The notes under the pieces: generated by a model
The model's database searches: none
Seen by the model: the letters and a program-made list of their open reading frames with translations, nothing else
What the model was told of the DNA's origin: nothing
Part shown: one piece after another, positions 17,249 to 27,200 of the stretch
Layout: every line of letters starts with the position of its first letter
How positions within the stretch are numbered: the stretch's first letter is position 1
Assembly (NCBI RefSeq): GCF_003688725.1
Contig: NZ_REFP01000009.1
Span: 310,001 to 374,000, forward strand
DNA length: 64,000 nucleotides
Direction of reading: 5' to 3'
DNA from: Thermoactinomyces vulgaris
GTDB taxonomy: Bacteria > Bacillota > Bacilli > Thermoactinomycetales > Thermoactinomycetaceae
Made by a program: the position numbers and the translations under genes

Positions 17249-18877
17249 TTAGTGGAACAGAAAGCTCAAAAGGTAGGTAAAGATACAGGTCAGCAGCAGG
17301 AAGGAAAGGCTGACTTTTAACGTCTTGCGGAACAAACCGGATTCCTGTCCCGCTTTGCCGACAGCTGCTGTGGCAATGGCCACGGATTGCGGGCTTAACA
17401 GTTTTCCGATCACCCCCCCGCTGGTATTTGCGGCGACCAACCAAGCCGGGGATGCCCCGATTTGGTGTGCGGTCACCAGTTGCAAATTGGCAAACAGGGC
17501 ATTGTTTGCGACGACCGACCCGGTCAGGAAAACGCCGAGCCACCCCAAAACCGGTGAGAAAAACGGAAAGAGTCCGCCGGTTTTGGCAAGGGTTAATCCC
17601 AAGGTGGAGGAAATGCCAGAGTAATTGGCGACATATGCAAAGGAAAGCACAAAACCTATTGTGATCACCGGTTTCCACAGTTCCGACCATGTTTCTTTGA
17701 CCAGTTGAATTGTTGTTTTCAGATCCATCCGGAACAACCAAAGAGTCAAAAGGACGGAGAGGAAAATGGCGGTTCCGGTGGAAGAAACCCAATCCAGTTT
17801 TAAGATGGCATCATAAGGGGTCAATTTATCAGCAATGGGCGGAGCGATGAGAATTTTTTGATGCAACCCGGGGATTTTCAGATACGTGGTCAGAAAAGCC
17901 AGCGGTCCGCCGGGATCAAATAATTGCTTAAAGCCATGGCTGCTCCACAGTCCGATGATCCCTGTCAAGATGTAAAACGGTGACCATGCTTTGACCACTT
18001 CAAAAAGGGTGACTTGCTTCGGCGGTGCGGATGGCACGCCGTGTTGGAGTTGAAATATTTTTTTCGGTTTCCAGTATCTCGACAAGAGAACCAACGCCCC
18101 CATGCTGATGAGCGATGAAGTGATATTGGCCAGTTCTGGACCGATCCACGTCACGGTCAGATATTGTGTGAGTGTGTAGGAGCCGGCCACGGCCATCAGT
18201 GCCGGAAAGGTTTCTTTGATCCCCCGGAAGCGATCGATCATCCACACCATCAGGAACGGGACAAGGAAAGAGATGACAGGCAGTTGAATCCCGAGAATTT
18301 TGGAAAGCGTCATTTTGTCGATGCCGGACACCTGACCGGCGACAATCACCGGGATTCCGATGGCTCCATAAGCTCCGGAAGCCGCATTGGCAATCAGACA
18401 GAGAGAAGCGGCCTGCAAAGGCTTGAAACCGAGTTGCACCAACAGTGCAGCGGAAATGGCAATCGGAACCCCAAAGCCGGCGGCCCCTTCCAAAAAAGCG
18501 TTGAATGAAAAACCGATTAACAACAGTTGCAGACGATGGTCTTGGGAAATGGCGATGATACTGGACCGGATGACATCGAATTGTCCGGTCTTGACCGTGA
18601 TTTTATACAGCAAGACGGCTGTGATGACGATCCAGGCAATCGGCCACAACCCGTATGCAAAGCCAAAACCGGCCGCGCCGGCAGCCATCGGGACAGGCAT
18701 GTGATAGAAAAGGATTGCAATCGCCAAAGCAATCAAGGTGGTATATATAGCCGCGATGTGGCCTTTTAAGCGTAAGATTGTGAGGGATATCACAAAGAAG
18801 GCGATGGGAACGGCGGCAATCAGCGCCGACAGCCAAGAGCTTTCCAATGGATAATAAGTTTGGGTCCACAGATTCAT
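17249..18877 (-). CDS. lctP: L-lactate permease (LctP family)
   Basis: A 542-residue secondary transporter with about twelve to fourteen membrane helices, exchanging lactate across the membrane with H+. Family marks: GAAGFGFAYGLWPIAWIV near the N-terminus, FLEGAAGFGVPIAISAALL, NAASGAYGAIGIPVIVAGQV, GWLGVFLTGSVVANNALFA and SGGVIGKLLSPQSVAIA. The ATG at 18877 has GAGGTG five bases upstream; an in-frame extension to 18949 lacks family similarity. First gene of a lctP-ldh pair. A Rex-like operator lies about 165 bases upstream, so expression is probably raised when NADH is high. Confidence 0.94.
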   Translation of the reverse strand: MNLWTQTYYPLESSWLSALIAAVPIAFFVISLTILRLKGHIAAIYTTLIALAIAILFYHMPVPMAAGAAGFGFAYGLWPIAWIVITAVLLYKITVKTGQFDVIRSSIIAISQDHRLQLLLIGFSFNAFLEGAAGFGVPIAISAALLVQLGFKPLQAASLCLIANAASGAYGAIGIPVIVAGQVSGIDKMTLSKILGIQLPVISFLVPFLMVWMIDRFRGIKETFPALMAVAGSYTLTQYLTVTWIGPELANITSSLISMGALVLLSRYWKPKKIFQLQHGVPSAPPKQVTLFEVVKAWSPFYILTGIIGLWSSHGFKQLFDPGGPLAFLTTYLKIPGLHQKILIAPPIADKLTPYDAILKLDWVSSTGTAIFLSVLLTLWLFRMDLKTTIQLVKETWSELWKPVITIGFVLSFAYVANYSGISSTLGLTLAKTGGLFPFFSPVLGWLGVFLTGSVVANNALFANLQLVTAHQIGASPAWLVAANTSGGVIGKLLSPQSVAIATAAVGKAGQESGLFRKTLKVSLSFLLLTCIFTYLLSFLFH

Positions 18878-19043
18878 GGGGAACACCTCGTTCCGGTCAA
18901 AGTGGCCTGGTTTTCCATACGCTAATGAATGGTTTCCAAAGAAAATCAATTTTATTCCAACGGCCTGCTGGTGACTGTTTCATGGAATGATGGATCCATC
19001 ACCTACAGTATACTTCCGAAAGATGGGAAAAGAAATGGACATA

Positions 19044-19061
19044 ATGTGAAATCTTTCACAT
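19044..19061 (-). promoter_or_regulatory. Rex operator upstream of lctP-ldh
   Basis: ATGTGAAATCTTTCACAT is a perfect 18-base palindrome and matches the Rex consensus TTGTGAA-N4-TTCACAA at all but the two outermost bases. Rex is the NADH-sensing repressor of ldh and fermentation genes in Bacillota. A good -10 (TATACT, minus strand, about 19014-19009) lies downstream of it toward lctP. Confidence 0.8.
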
Positions 19062-19166
19062 TAAGGGTGCTTTTTTTGCTTATCACTATCAAAAAAACTA
19101 ATATTTACAACGTTTATGACATGTTTAAACCAAGAGTTATTTGTGAATATATGAACATAAACTGTT

Positions 19167-19330
19167 TTATCCAAAGAAGTCAGAAGGGAAACCAAAAACG
19201 GCAACAACACGGAAATCGTCGGGGATTCCCAAATGTTTGCGGATATAATTTTCTCTTTTTTCGATCCCGCTTCGTTCTCGGATTGATAAACCGCTCCCCA
19301 AACCACCCCAGCCCGTGTCAAATTGAAGGA
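19167..19330 (-). pseudogene. Possible nitroreductase C-terminal remnant
   Basis: The minus frame ending at 19167 contains RKHLGIPDDFRVVAVFGFPS, preceded by WGGLGSGLSIR. This resembles the end of nitroreductase-family proteins, where an LGIP.d..VVA...GYP strand follows a GLGS/T..I turn. There is no start, flavin-binding N-terminus or upstream coding sequence; the rest is replaced by the lctP upstream region and the DUF488 gene on the other strand. Low-confidence relic. Confidence 0.4.
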
Positions 19331-19396
19331 CATTTGTGCCGGAATTGGTTTTTTGACAGATTGGTATAATAATTTGAAAACAGGAGGAGGCGGGAA

Positions 19397-19774
19397 ATGG
19401 TTTATCAATTGAAATTGAAACGGATCTATGAACCACCTGTCCGCGAAGATGGGAAACGGATTTTGGTTGATCGCTTGTGGCCACGCGGAGTCAAAAAAGA
19501 GCAAACCCGTTTGGATGAATGGATGAAAGAGGTTGCGCCGAGTCCGGAGTTGCGCCGTTGGTTTGGCCACCGGCCGGATCGTTTTGAGAAGTTTCGCGTG
19601 CTTTACCGGAAGGAATTGGCCACTGATCCCGGATGCAGACAATGGGTCGACCGGATTTGCCGGTATTTGCAAGAGGATCATGTCACCCTCCTTTATGCAG
19701 CCAAAGATCCAATTCACAACCATGCCGCGGTTCTGCGGGAATGGGTGAAAAATCAATGCTTGGACAATCCATAA
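19397..19774 (+). CDS. DUF488 family protein (YeaO-like)
   Basis: A 125-residue cytoplasmic protein of the DUF488 family. The family signature is plain: KRIYEPP, then ILVDRLWPRGVKKE, LDEWMKEVAPSPELRRWFGH, and VTLLYAAKDPIHNHAAVL near the end. AGGAGG ribosome site seven bases before ATG. Function unknown for the family; the conserved Arg, Trp, His and Lys suggest a nucleotide or nucleic-acid related role. It stands alone, upstream of a PTS regulator. Confidence 0.9.
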   Translation: MVYQLKLKRIYEPPVREDGKRILVDRLWPRGVKKEQTRLDEWMKEVAPSPELRRWFGHRPDRFEKFRVLYRKELATDPGCRQWVDRICRYLQEDHVTLLYAAKDPIHNHAAVLREWVKNQCLDNP

Positions 19775-19871
19775 CCCAAATTTGTACAAAGGGGTTGGAC
19801 AAAAATTGGGATGAAAACGTTTTCTATATCCTGCGTTTTTTCCTTATACTGAAGAAAGAAAGGGATGATCC

Positions 19872-21926
19872 ATGCAACTTGATGAACGCTGTATTCGATT
19901 GCTTCATGAAATTGCATCCCGCCCGGGCAGTTCATGGAAACAATTGCAGGAAAGGCTGGGGCTGTCCCGACGCCAGATCACCTATGATTTGGAGAAGATT
20001 AATTCCTGGTTGAAAGAAGAAAATCTCCCGGCGATTCGATATGTCCGGCAGCATGGATTTGTCATCCCTTCTTCATTGGAGGAATACTTGCAAAGATGGG
20101 ATGCCGTCGAACAAAAAAATTATGTTTGGACCGGCACTGAACGAGTGAATATGCTCTTGCTTTCGCTTTTGATTGCAAGAGAACCGTGGTCGCTCGTCCA
20201 TGTCACCAGTTTATTGGACGTAAGCCGGAACACGGCACTGGCCGATCTGAAAGAAGCGAGGAAAAAGGCTCGCAAAGCCGGAGTGAATTTGATCTATTCG
20301 CGGGCTGACGGGTACCGCTTTGCCGGCCCGGAGTGGAAGCAAAGGAACTTGTTAAGGTGGCTAGTGATCGAGTGCATTCGCTGGGATAACGGTGAAATGC
20401 TTTTAAACACCGTGTTGGATCAAGGCACGGGAATTTCCGCTGACCAAGTGTTGCATCAGTTGGAAGAGACCGAAAAACGGCTGGATATCCGTTATATGGA
20501 TGAACATTTGAATCAGCTGAAATATTTGTTGATGTTTTTAATCCGGAGAATCGAAGAGGGGAACCGGGTCCGATGGCCGGAAAAGTGGGATGAAATTACG
20601 CGTACAAAAGCATTTGCGGCGGCCGGAAACCTGCTGAAAAGGCTGCTTCGTTTCCCGCTTTCCGATCCGGTTTTCAGTCGGGAACAAGCTTATATCGCCT
20701 TGCTTTTGCTGACGGGAAACATTTTTTCTCAGGCGGATCAGCCGATGCACGAATTGGCGGAAAAGATGATCGGGCGTTTTGAGCAAATCGGATGCCTTTA
20801 TTTTTCGGAAAAGGAACAATTGGCTTCGATGATCGCCATGCATCTGGATCCGGCTTATTACCGGATTAAATACGGGCTGACACTGCCCAATCCTTTGAAG
20901 AACATCATTTTAGAGGAGCATGAAGCCCTCCATTTCCTGGTGAAAAAGTGTGCCGTTCCGTTTGAAGAAAAAGTAGGGAAACCCATTCCGGAAGACGAAT
21001 TGGCTTATCTTACCATGCATTTTGGGGGATGGCTCCGACGACAAGGATTGGAATTGTCCAACCGGCCGAAAGCGGTGGTGGTTTGCCCCAACGGAATTGC
21101 CATTTCCAATTTGCTGACCCACGGGCTCAGGGATTTGTTTCCGGATATCCTGTTTTTGGATGCGGTAACGGTGAGGGAGTTCTTTTCCAAACGTTATCCG
21201 TGTGACTTGGTTTTTTCCACGGTGTTTTTGCGGACGCAAGCAAAATTATTTTTGATTCCTCCGATTTTGACCCAAGAAGAAAAAGTGCGTTTAAGAAGTG
21301 AAGTTTCCAGGGAAATTTACGGTTTTTCCACGAATGAGGAGCATATCTTGAACATCATTGAGCAGTACGCGGACATTCATGACCGGGCTGGTCTGTCCAA
21401 AGCGTTGGCTTCGCTGTTCGCGCAAAACCATTTCGCTCCTTCATCAATAAAGGAGAGTCAGAAACCGATGTTGAACGAATTAATCACCGAACAGACGATT
21501 CAACTGGCCAAGAAGGCTGATTCATGGGAAGACGCCATCCGGCTGGCTGCAAAGCCGCTGGTCCAAAAAGGATGTGTCAAAGAACAATATGTCCAAGCCA
21601 TGATTGATTCGATCCATGAATTGGGACCCTATGTCGTGTTGGCACCGAAAGTGGCCATTCCTCATGCACGGCCGGATGACGGAGTTCATCAACTGTCGAT
21701 GAGTTTTTTGCGATTGGAAGAAGGGGTGCTTTTTCCGCAACAGAAAAAGGTCCATTTACTCTTTGTGCTGGCGGCGGTGGACAGTGAATCCCATTTGCTG
21801 GCGCTTGCACAATTGTCGGAAATGTTATCCGATGAAGCGGAGATCGAGAAGCTCATCCAAGCACAAACCCCGGAAGAAGTTTTGCAGATGATTCACCAAT
21901 ATTCGAAAGGAGATGGCGTATCATGA
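19872..21926 (+). CDS. PRD-containing transcriptional regulator with fused EIIB-like and EIIA domains (BglG/MtlR-type)
   Basis: A 684-residue activator whose activity is set by PTS phosphorylation. Order seen: N-terminal helix-turn-helix (SWKQLQERLGLSRRQITYDLEK, about 16-38), a second HTH-like region, two PRD domains (about 180-400; PRD2 holds a conserved His in YLTMHFGGWL), an EIIB-like domain with a Cys in VVCPNGIAISNLL (about 400-412), and a C-terminal PTS EIIA type-2 domain with the phosphorylatable His in VAIPHARPDDG (about 595-605). Same layout as MtlR/LicR/UlaR-like regulators. It overlaps the IIB gene by four bases. No separate EIIA gene exists in the cluster, so its own EIIA may donate phosphate to IIB. 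Confidence 0.92.
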   Translation: MQLDERCIRLLHEIASRPGSSWKQLQERLGLSRRQITYDLEKINSWLKEENLPAIRYVRQHGFVIPSSLEEYLQRWDAVEQKNYVWTGTERVNMLLLSLLIAREPWSLVHVTSLLDVSRNTALADLKEARKKARKAGVNLIYSRADGYRFAGPEWKQRNLLRWLVIECIRWDNGEMLLNTVLDQGTGISADQVLHQLEETEKRLDIRYMDEHLNQLKYLLMFLIRRIEEGNRVRWPEKWDEITRTKAFAAAGNLLKRLLRFPLSDPVFSREQAYIALLLLTGNIFSQADQPMHELAEKMIGRFEQIGCLYFSEKEQLASMIAMHLDPAYYRIKYGLTLPNPLKNIILEEHEALHFLVKKCAVPFEEKVGKPIPEDELAYLTMHFGGWLRRQGLELSNRPKAVVVCPNGIAISNLLTHGLRDLFPDILFLDAVTVREFFSKRYPCDLVFSTVFLRTQAKLFLIPPILTQEEKVRLRSEVSREIYGFSTNEEHILNIIEQYADIHDRAGLSKALASLFAQNHFAPSSIKESQKPMLNELITEQTIQLAKKADSWEDAIRLAAKPLVQKGCVKEQYVQAMIDSIHELGPYVVLAPKVAIPHARPDDGVHQLSMSFLRLEEGVLFPQQKKVHLLFVLAAVDSESHLLALAQLSEMLSDEAEIEKLIQAQTPEEVLQMIHQYSKGDGVS

Positions 21927-22189
21927 AAATCTTGGTGGTATGCGGAAATGGACTGGGCAGCAGTTTTATCATGGAGCTGAACGTGAAAAAAGCATTGAAT
22001 GAATTGGGCAAAGAAGCGGAAGTGGGGCATACCGATTTGGCGACAGCCCGTTCGGAAGAGGCGGATCTTTATATCGGAGCGCAAGATATTATTTCACAAC
22101 TTGATGATGGAACCCGCAACATTGTCGCACTGGAAAATGTAATGAATCTTGAGGAAATCAAAACCAAAATCGCTCCTTATCTCGATTGA
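21923..22189 (+). CDS. PTS system IIB component, ascorbate type (UlaB/SgaB-like)
   Basis: An 88-residue cytoplasmic phosphocarrier. The phospho-accepting Cys is at residue 7 in VVCGNGLGSSFIMEL, the P-loop of lactose/ascorbate-type IIB proteins. The start ATG overlaps the stop of the regulator (ATGA), so translation is coupled; ribosome site AAAGGAG. Lies between regulator and IIC. The true sugar is not proven; the ascorbate (L) family includes transporters for other compounds. Confidence 0.92.
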   Translation: MKILVVCGNGLGSSFIMELNVKKALNELGKEAEVGHTDLATARSEEADLYIGAQDIISQLDDGTRNIVALENVMNLEEIKTKIAPYLD

Positions 22190-22211
22190 CATAATGGACA
22201 GGAAGTTGGCG

Positions 22212-23483
22212 ATGAAAATGGAACTTTTAAATGTTTTTCTCGATATTTTGGCAACGCCTGCGATCCTTGTGGGTGTTTTTGCCTTGATCGGTTTGCTGTT
22301 GCAGAAAAAAGAGGTTTCGCAAGTCATTTCGGGAACGTTGAAAACGGTACTCGGTTTTATTTTGATTACTGCCGGTGGCAATGTCATCATCAGTTCGCTG
22401 GATGTGTTCGGGCAAATGTTCAACCGTGCCTTTTCCATTACGGGGGTCATTCCGAACAATGAAGCCATTGTGGCTGTGGCTCAAAGCACATTTGGGACGC
22501 AAACGGCTTTGATCATGGTTTTCGGAATGGTCGTGAACCTGATTTTGGCCCGGTTTACCCCGCTCAAATTTGTCTTTCTCACCGGACACCATACCTTGTT
22601 TATGGCTTGCCTGATTGCGGTGATCTTGTCCACCGCCGGATTGAATGGGGCCCTGTTGGTGATTGTCGGTTCTGTGATTCTGGGGATTTTGATGGTGGTT
22701 TCCCCGGCGATTTTGTTCCCGTATGTCCGTAAAATCACGGGGTCTGACGATTTTGCCGTGGGTCACTTTGGTTCCGTGGGCTATTTGGTGGCAGGCGCCG
22801 TTGGAAAATGGACCGGGGATAAGTCAAAATCGACCGAATCGATCAAAGTGCCGAAGCAGCTGGGTTTTTTAAGGGATACGTCGGTTGCCGTTTCTCTGAC
22901 GATGGCGATCCTGTTTATAGTGGTGGCGCTTTTTACCGGATCGGGGTATATTGAGTCGCAGCTTTCCGACGGACAAAACTATCTGGTGTATTCCCTGATT
23001 CAGGCCATTACCTTTGCAGCCGGTGTGTATGTGGTGTTGGCCGGGGTGCGGATGTTGATCGGCGAAATTGTCCCCGCTTTTAAAGGATTCGCGGAAAAAC
23101 TGGTGCCCGATGCCAAGCCGGCGTTGGACTGTCCGACGGTGTTCCCGTTTGCTCCCAATGCCGTGATTATCGGCTTTTTATCCAGCTTTGTTGCGGGATT
23201 GGTCAGCATGTTTGTGTTGCCGCTATTCGGCCTGCGGGTGATTGTTCCGGGACTTGTCCCCCATTTCTTTACCGGGGCGACCGCAGGGGTGTTTGGCAAT
23301 GCGACCGGCGGGCGCCGCGGGGCGATCTTGGGCGCGTTTGCCAACGGACTCATCATCAGCTTTTTGCCGGCTCTGTTGTTGCCGGCGTTGGGGGATTTGG
23401 GATTCCGGGAAACGACCTTTGGGGATGCCGACTTTGGCGTTGTCGGACTCATTTTGAGTTTCCTGGCAGATTTCTTTTCATAA
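22212..23483 (+). CDS. PTS system IIC component, ascorbate family (UlaA/SgaT-like)
   Basis: A 423-residue membrane permease with about eleven helices. Family marks: ILVGVFALIGLLLQKK, the GFILITAGGNVIISSL stretch, TFGTQTALIMVFGMVVNLILARFTPL, FLTGHHTLFMACL with its conserved His pair, and a Gly/Ala-rich end GNATGGRRGAILGAFANGL. The ATG at 22212 follows AGGAAG at good spacing; an in-frame extension to 22149 overlaps IIB and lacks similarity. Ends in a strong terminator, so the operon is regulator-IIB-IIC with no catabolic genes attached. Confidence 0.93.
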   Translation: MKMELLNVFLDILATPAILVGVFALIGLLLQKKEVSQVISGTLKTVLGFILITAGGNVIISSLDVFGQMFNRAFSITGVIPNNEAIVAVAQSTFGTQTALIMVFGMVVNLILARFTPLKFVFLTGHHTLFMACLIAVILSTAGLNGALLVIVGSVILGILMVVSPAILFPYVRKITGSDDFAVGHFGSVGYLVAGAVGKWTGDKSKSTESIKVPKQLGFLRDTSVAVSLTMAILFIVVALFTGSGYIESQLSDGQNYLVYSLIQAITFAAGVYVVLAGVRMLIGEIVPAFKGFAEKLVPDAKPALDCPTVFPFAPNAVIIGFLSSFVAGLVSMFVLPLFGLRVIVPGLVPHFFTGATAGVFGNATGGRRGAILGAFANGLIISFLPALLLPALGDLGFRETTFGDADFGVVGLILSFLADFFS

Positions 23484-23495
23484 AGGAAATATTTT

Positions 23496-23535
23496 AAAGG
23501 GATGCGGGCCGTTTTGGATCCGCATCCCTTTATTG
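23496..23535 (+). terminator. Intrinsic terminator of the PTS operon
   Basis: Perfect 12-bp stem AAAGGGATGCGG / CCGCATCCCTTT with a 12-base loop; weak T-tract (TTATTG). Confidence 0.8.
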
Positions 23536-23859
23536 TGCAAAAAAGAAGCAACGTGGGGAAAATTGCTTATTCACAAAATATACACGAGTTTTCCGTATTG
23601 ATTATTATACATTTAATGATTAAAATTTATATTAATGGAATCCGGAGATTTTTCCTTTAAAAAATAAAAATTGTCATAGCAGGATGTTCATTCCTTGTGA
23701 TTGGATGAAGGAAAGTATACATAATTTCATGATGGAGTCAAAAAGTGTGAAGTATTTGAAAATGTGGAAATTGATGCAAAAATGAGTCGATCGGTTTTTG
23801 AGGGGGAATCATTTCATTCCCCCCTTTCGGTTTCTTAAAAAGAAAGGAGGGAGCGGCGG
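23536..23859 (+). other. AT-rich upstream region of the T7SS genes with a leader hairpin
   Basis: No gene is seen. The region is AT-rich and probably carries the T7SS promoter; I could not fix one clear -35/-10 pair. A perfect stem GGGGGAAT / ATTCCCCC with loop CATTTC (23802-23823), followed by CTTTCGGTTTCTT, lies 37 bases before the YukD-like start and could act as a leader terminator or shield. Confidence 0.5.
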
Positions 23860-24219
23860 TTGAGTGTGATTGTCACCGTGATTTACGGTTCCGACGAAAA
23901 AAAAGACTGGGTGGATTTGGAACTTCCCACCGATGTTCAAGTCGGAGAGTTGATTCCGATCATGGTTGAAACGCTTGAAGAACATCTGCAAAACATACAG
24001 GACCGGTTTGTCTTGGAGATCAAAAACAAAAACAGCAATTGGGAAAAAATGAATGAAAAAAAGACGCTTCAAAACTATGGAGTCATGGACGGGTTTTATC
24101 TCCGGATTCAAAGAAAGCCGTTGGAAGAAGAAAAACATGACGATCTGGCCGAACAGCTGGGCTTGATTGAAAAAGAAGAGATCAAGGGGATTCTTGAAAC
24201 TTGGAAGACCGATGGTTAA
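23860..24219 (+). CDS. YukD/EsaB-like ubiquitin-fold protein of the type VII secretion system
   Basis: A 119-residue cytoplasmic protein. The first 80 residues fit the YukD/EsaB ubiquitin-like fold: VIVTVIYGSDEKKDWVDLELP, the QVGELIPIMVETL helix, and a closing strand MDGFYLRIQRK. The last 35 residues are an acidic helical tail not always present in the family. TTG start with GGAGGG ribosome site nine bases upstream. It precedes EssC by 21 bases, the usual T7SSb gene company. Regulatory or structural roles of EsaB are known only from relatives. Confidence 0.85.
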   Translation: MSVIVTVIYGSDEKKDWVDLELPTDVQVGELIPIMVETLEEHLQNIQDRFVLEIKNKNSNWEKMNEKKTLQNYGVMDGFYLRIQRKPLEEEKHDDLAEQLGLIEKEEIKGILETWKTDG

Positions 24220-24240
24220 ACCGGTAAAGGAGAGAAAGTG

Positions 24241-27200
24241 ATGAGCATTATTTTTCAGAGATCACCGAGGATCAAGGAAGAGATGCCCCGGGAAGTCATT
24301 GAGATCAGCGAACCGCCTCAAAAGCCGACGGCGCCGACTTTTTCTTACGTGCAATTGATCTTCCCCATTCTCATGACCTGTACCACCATCGGGTTGTATA
24401 TTTACATGATTAAATCGGGGAAATTGGGGAATTCCAGTTGGTATATGTTTTCGATCATCTCTTCCGTTATGATGGCTTTTTCGTACATCCTTCCGTTTTT
24501 CACTTACTTATCAAACAAGAAGAAATATAAACAAGACTTGGTCGAACGGGAGAGAAAATACCGGAATCTCCTGAAAAAATACCAAGAAGATCTGGAACAA
24601 AAGGAAAACCGGCAAGCGGAACTGCTCCGGAAATGGAATCCCTCGCCGCATGAATGCCTGAGAAGAATGCAGCGGAGAGACAGTTCCTTGTGGGAACGTT
24701 CGCCGCATGACAGCGATTTTTTGTCCTTGCGGTTGGGAAATGGCGATGTGCCTTCAACGCTGACGATCGTGGCGCCGAAACAGGATGAATATGAGCGGGA
24801 ACCGCTCATCGATGAGGCCAAAGAACTGGAGAAAGAATACGGTCTCTTGGAAGACGTCCCGGTGTTGCTCCCGTTGAACAAACGGCAAGTGGTGGGGGTT
24901 GTCGGAGACCGGGATTCGATTTTAAGCACCTTCCGCAATCTGATCATTCAAATCGTGACGCACCATTCGCCGGATGAAGTGAAAATCGTTTCTTTTTATA
25001 ACGAGGAAGAAGCCGATCGCTGGGATTGGATCCGGTGGTTTCCCCATGTTTGGGATGACCAGCGCCGAGTGCGGTACTTGGCATCCAATTATGAAGAAGC
25101 CCGGGAATTGGTCGATCACTTGTATGAAGTTTTGCGCCGCCGGAAACGGAACAAAAACCGGGAAATGATGGGGATGGAACTCCCTTATTATGTTTTTCTC
25201 ATTTCCGACCCCGGTTTGTTGGAAGATGAAGCGATCCTGCCTTTGATTTTGAAAGAGCCGGATTTAGTCGGTGCGCGTACCTTGTTGCTTGCCGACTCCA
25301 AAGAAGTTTTGCCCATGCAATGTCAGGCGGTGCTTGAAGTGCAAGAGGGAGGCGGCATCCTGAAAGAGACGAACTATACCAAGGTCGAAAAAGAAGAAGA
25401 CAAGTGGGAATACAAGTTTTATCCGGACCATGTTTCGCTGGAAATTGCGGATTTGTCCGCACGGGCATTGGCTCCGGTCCGTTTGAAAGCCAACCGTTCC
25501 AATCAAATCCCGCAATTGCTGACTTTGTTCGACTTATTGGAAGTTGAGAAGATGGAGGAAATGGATGTCAAGCGCCTCTGGGAGCGGAACCGTTTCCCCA
25601 ACACATTGCCGGTTGCGGTGGGAATGAGCGCCGGCGGGAAGAAAGTCCGCTTGAATATTCACGATAAAATCGAGCGGCAAGGACACGGTCCGCACGGGCT
25701 GATCGCCGGTACGACCGGTTCGGGGAAAAGTGAAGTGATTCAAGCCTTGATCGCGGCACAAGCGCTGAAATATCATCCGCATGATATCGCTTATTTGTTG
25801 ATTGACTATAAAGGGGGCGGGATGTCCAATATTTTTGAAAACCTCCCGCATTTGGCCGGCGTGATTACCAACTTGGACGGAAATCTTATTGAAAGGGCCA
25901 AGATTTCGTTAAAAGCGGAATTGATGAGGCGTGAACGGATTTTTAAAGAGGCAGGAAACATTCAGCATATTGATGAATATTTCAGGTCGGGCCATGCCGA
26001 AGAAAATCCGCTTCCTCATTTGGTGATTATTATCGACGAATTTGCGGAGTTGAAAAAAGAGCAACCCGAATTCATGAATGAATTGATCTCGATTGCGGCC
26101 AAAGGAAGAACCTTGGGGGTTCACTTGATTTTGGCCACGCAAAAACCGGCAGGGGTTGTGGATGACAAGATTTGGAGTAACGCCCGTTTCCGAGTCTGCT
26201 TGCGCGTACAAGATGAAGCAGACAGCCGTGAAATGTTGAAAATCCCGGATGCTGCATGGATCACCAACCCGGGACGCGGTTATTTCCAAGTGGGTAGCAA
26301 TGAACTGTTGGAGTTGGTTCAATTTGCATGGAGCGGTGCTCCTTACCGCCCGGATTCTTCGCAAAATCAAGAAGCATCCATCAAGGAAGTGCTCTTGACG
26401 GGAAGAAGAGTGGACCGGACGAAACGAACATCGTCCGTGAAGAAGAAAAAAGAAGGAAGAACCCAAAAACAATTGGATGTGCTGGTGGATTATTTGGCCG
26501 AACAAGCCAGAGAAATGGGGATCAAACCGGTTGGCGGCCCATGGCTCCCGCCTTTGCCCAAACAGCTCTTTTTGGAAGAGTTGCGTGGGGAAAACGCGCC
26601 CGGTTGGGACGGGGAAACCTGGCAGCCGACAGAAAACTGGCTGGAACCGGCAGTCGGTTTGTTTGACGACCCGGAAAACCAAAATCAGGATACGTTGCGC
26701 ATTCCGTTGAACGAAGGCCATTTGCCGGTATACGGAATGCCGGGAACCGGTAAAACCACATTTGTACAAAATCTGCTGATGTCACTGGCTTTGGAACATT
26801 CACCGGATGATGTGCATATGTATGTCCTGGACTTTGGTCGCATGTTCCGTGATTTGGCAAATCTCCCGCATATGGGGGCAATCATTCAGGATGACGAGCC
26901 GGACCGGGTGAAACGCTTGTTCCGTTACCTGACGCAGGAAATGGAACGTAGGCGGGATAAAATCGTTGAGTCCGGAGCAAAAACCTTCCAGTCTTACCGC
27001 AAGTCGGCATCGGAAAAAATTCCGGCCATCATCGTGGTGCTGGACGGGTATGTCAGCTTCAAGTCGACGTATGAGGAAGAACATCATCAATTGGAGAAAT
27101 TGCTCCGTACCGGCGTGGGCTTCGGAATCCACTTCATTGTCACCATGAACCAATTAAGTGACATGTTTGACCGGGTGAGAAACAACTTCTCCTTGGGGGT

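Noticed and set aside
18929-19369. A plus-strand 146-codon frame upstream of DUF488
   Set aside because: Overlaps the lctP promoter and Rex site, no ribosome site or domain.
19061-19789. A 242-codon minus frame over the DUF488 gene
   Set aside because: Antisense of a well-supported DUF488 gene; only a short unrelated part near 19167-19330 looks like a nitroreductase relic in a different frame.
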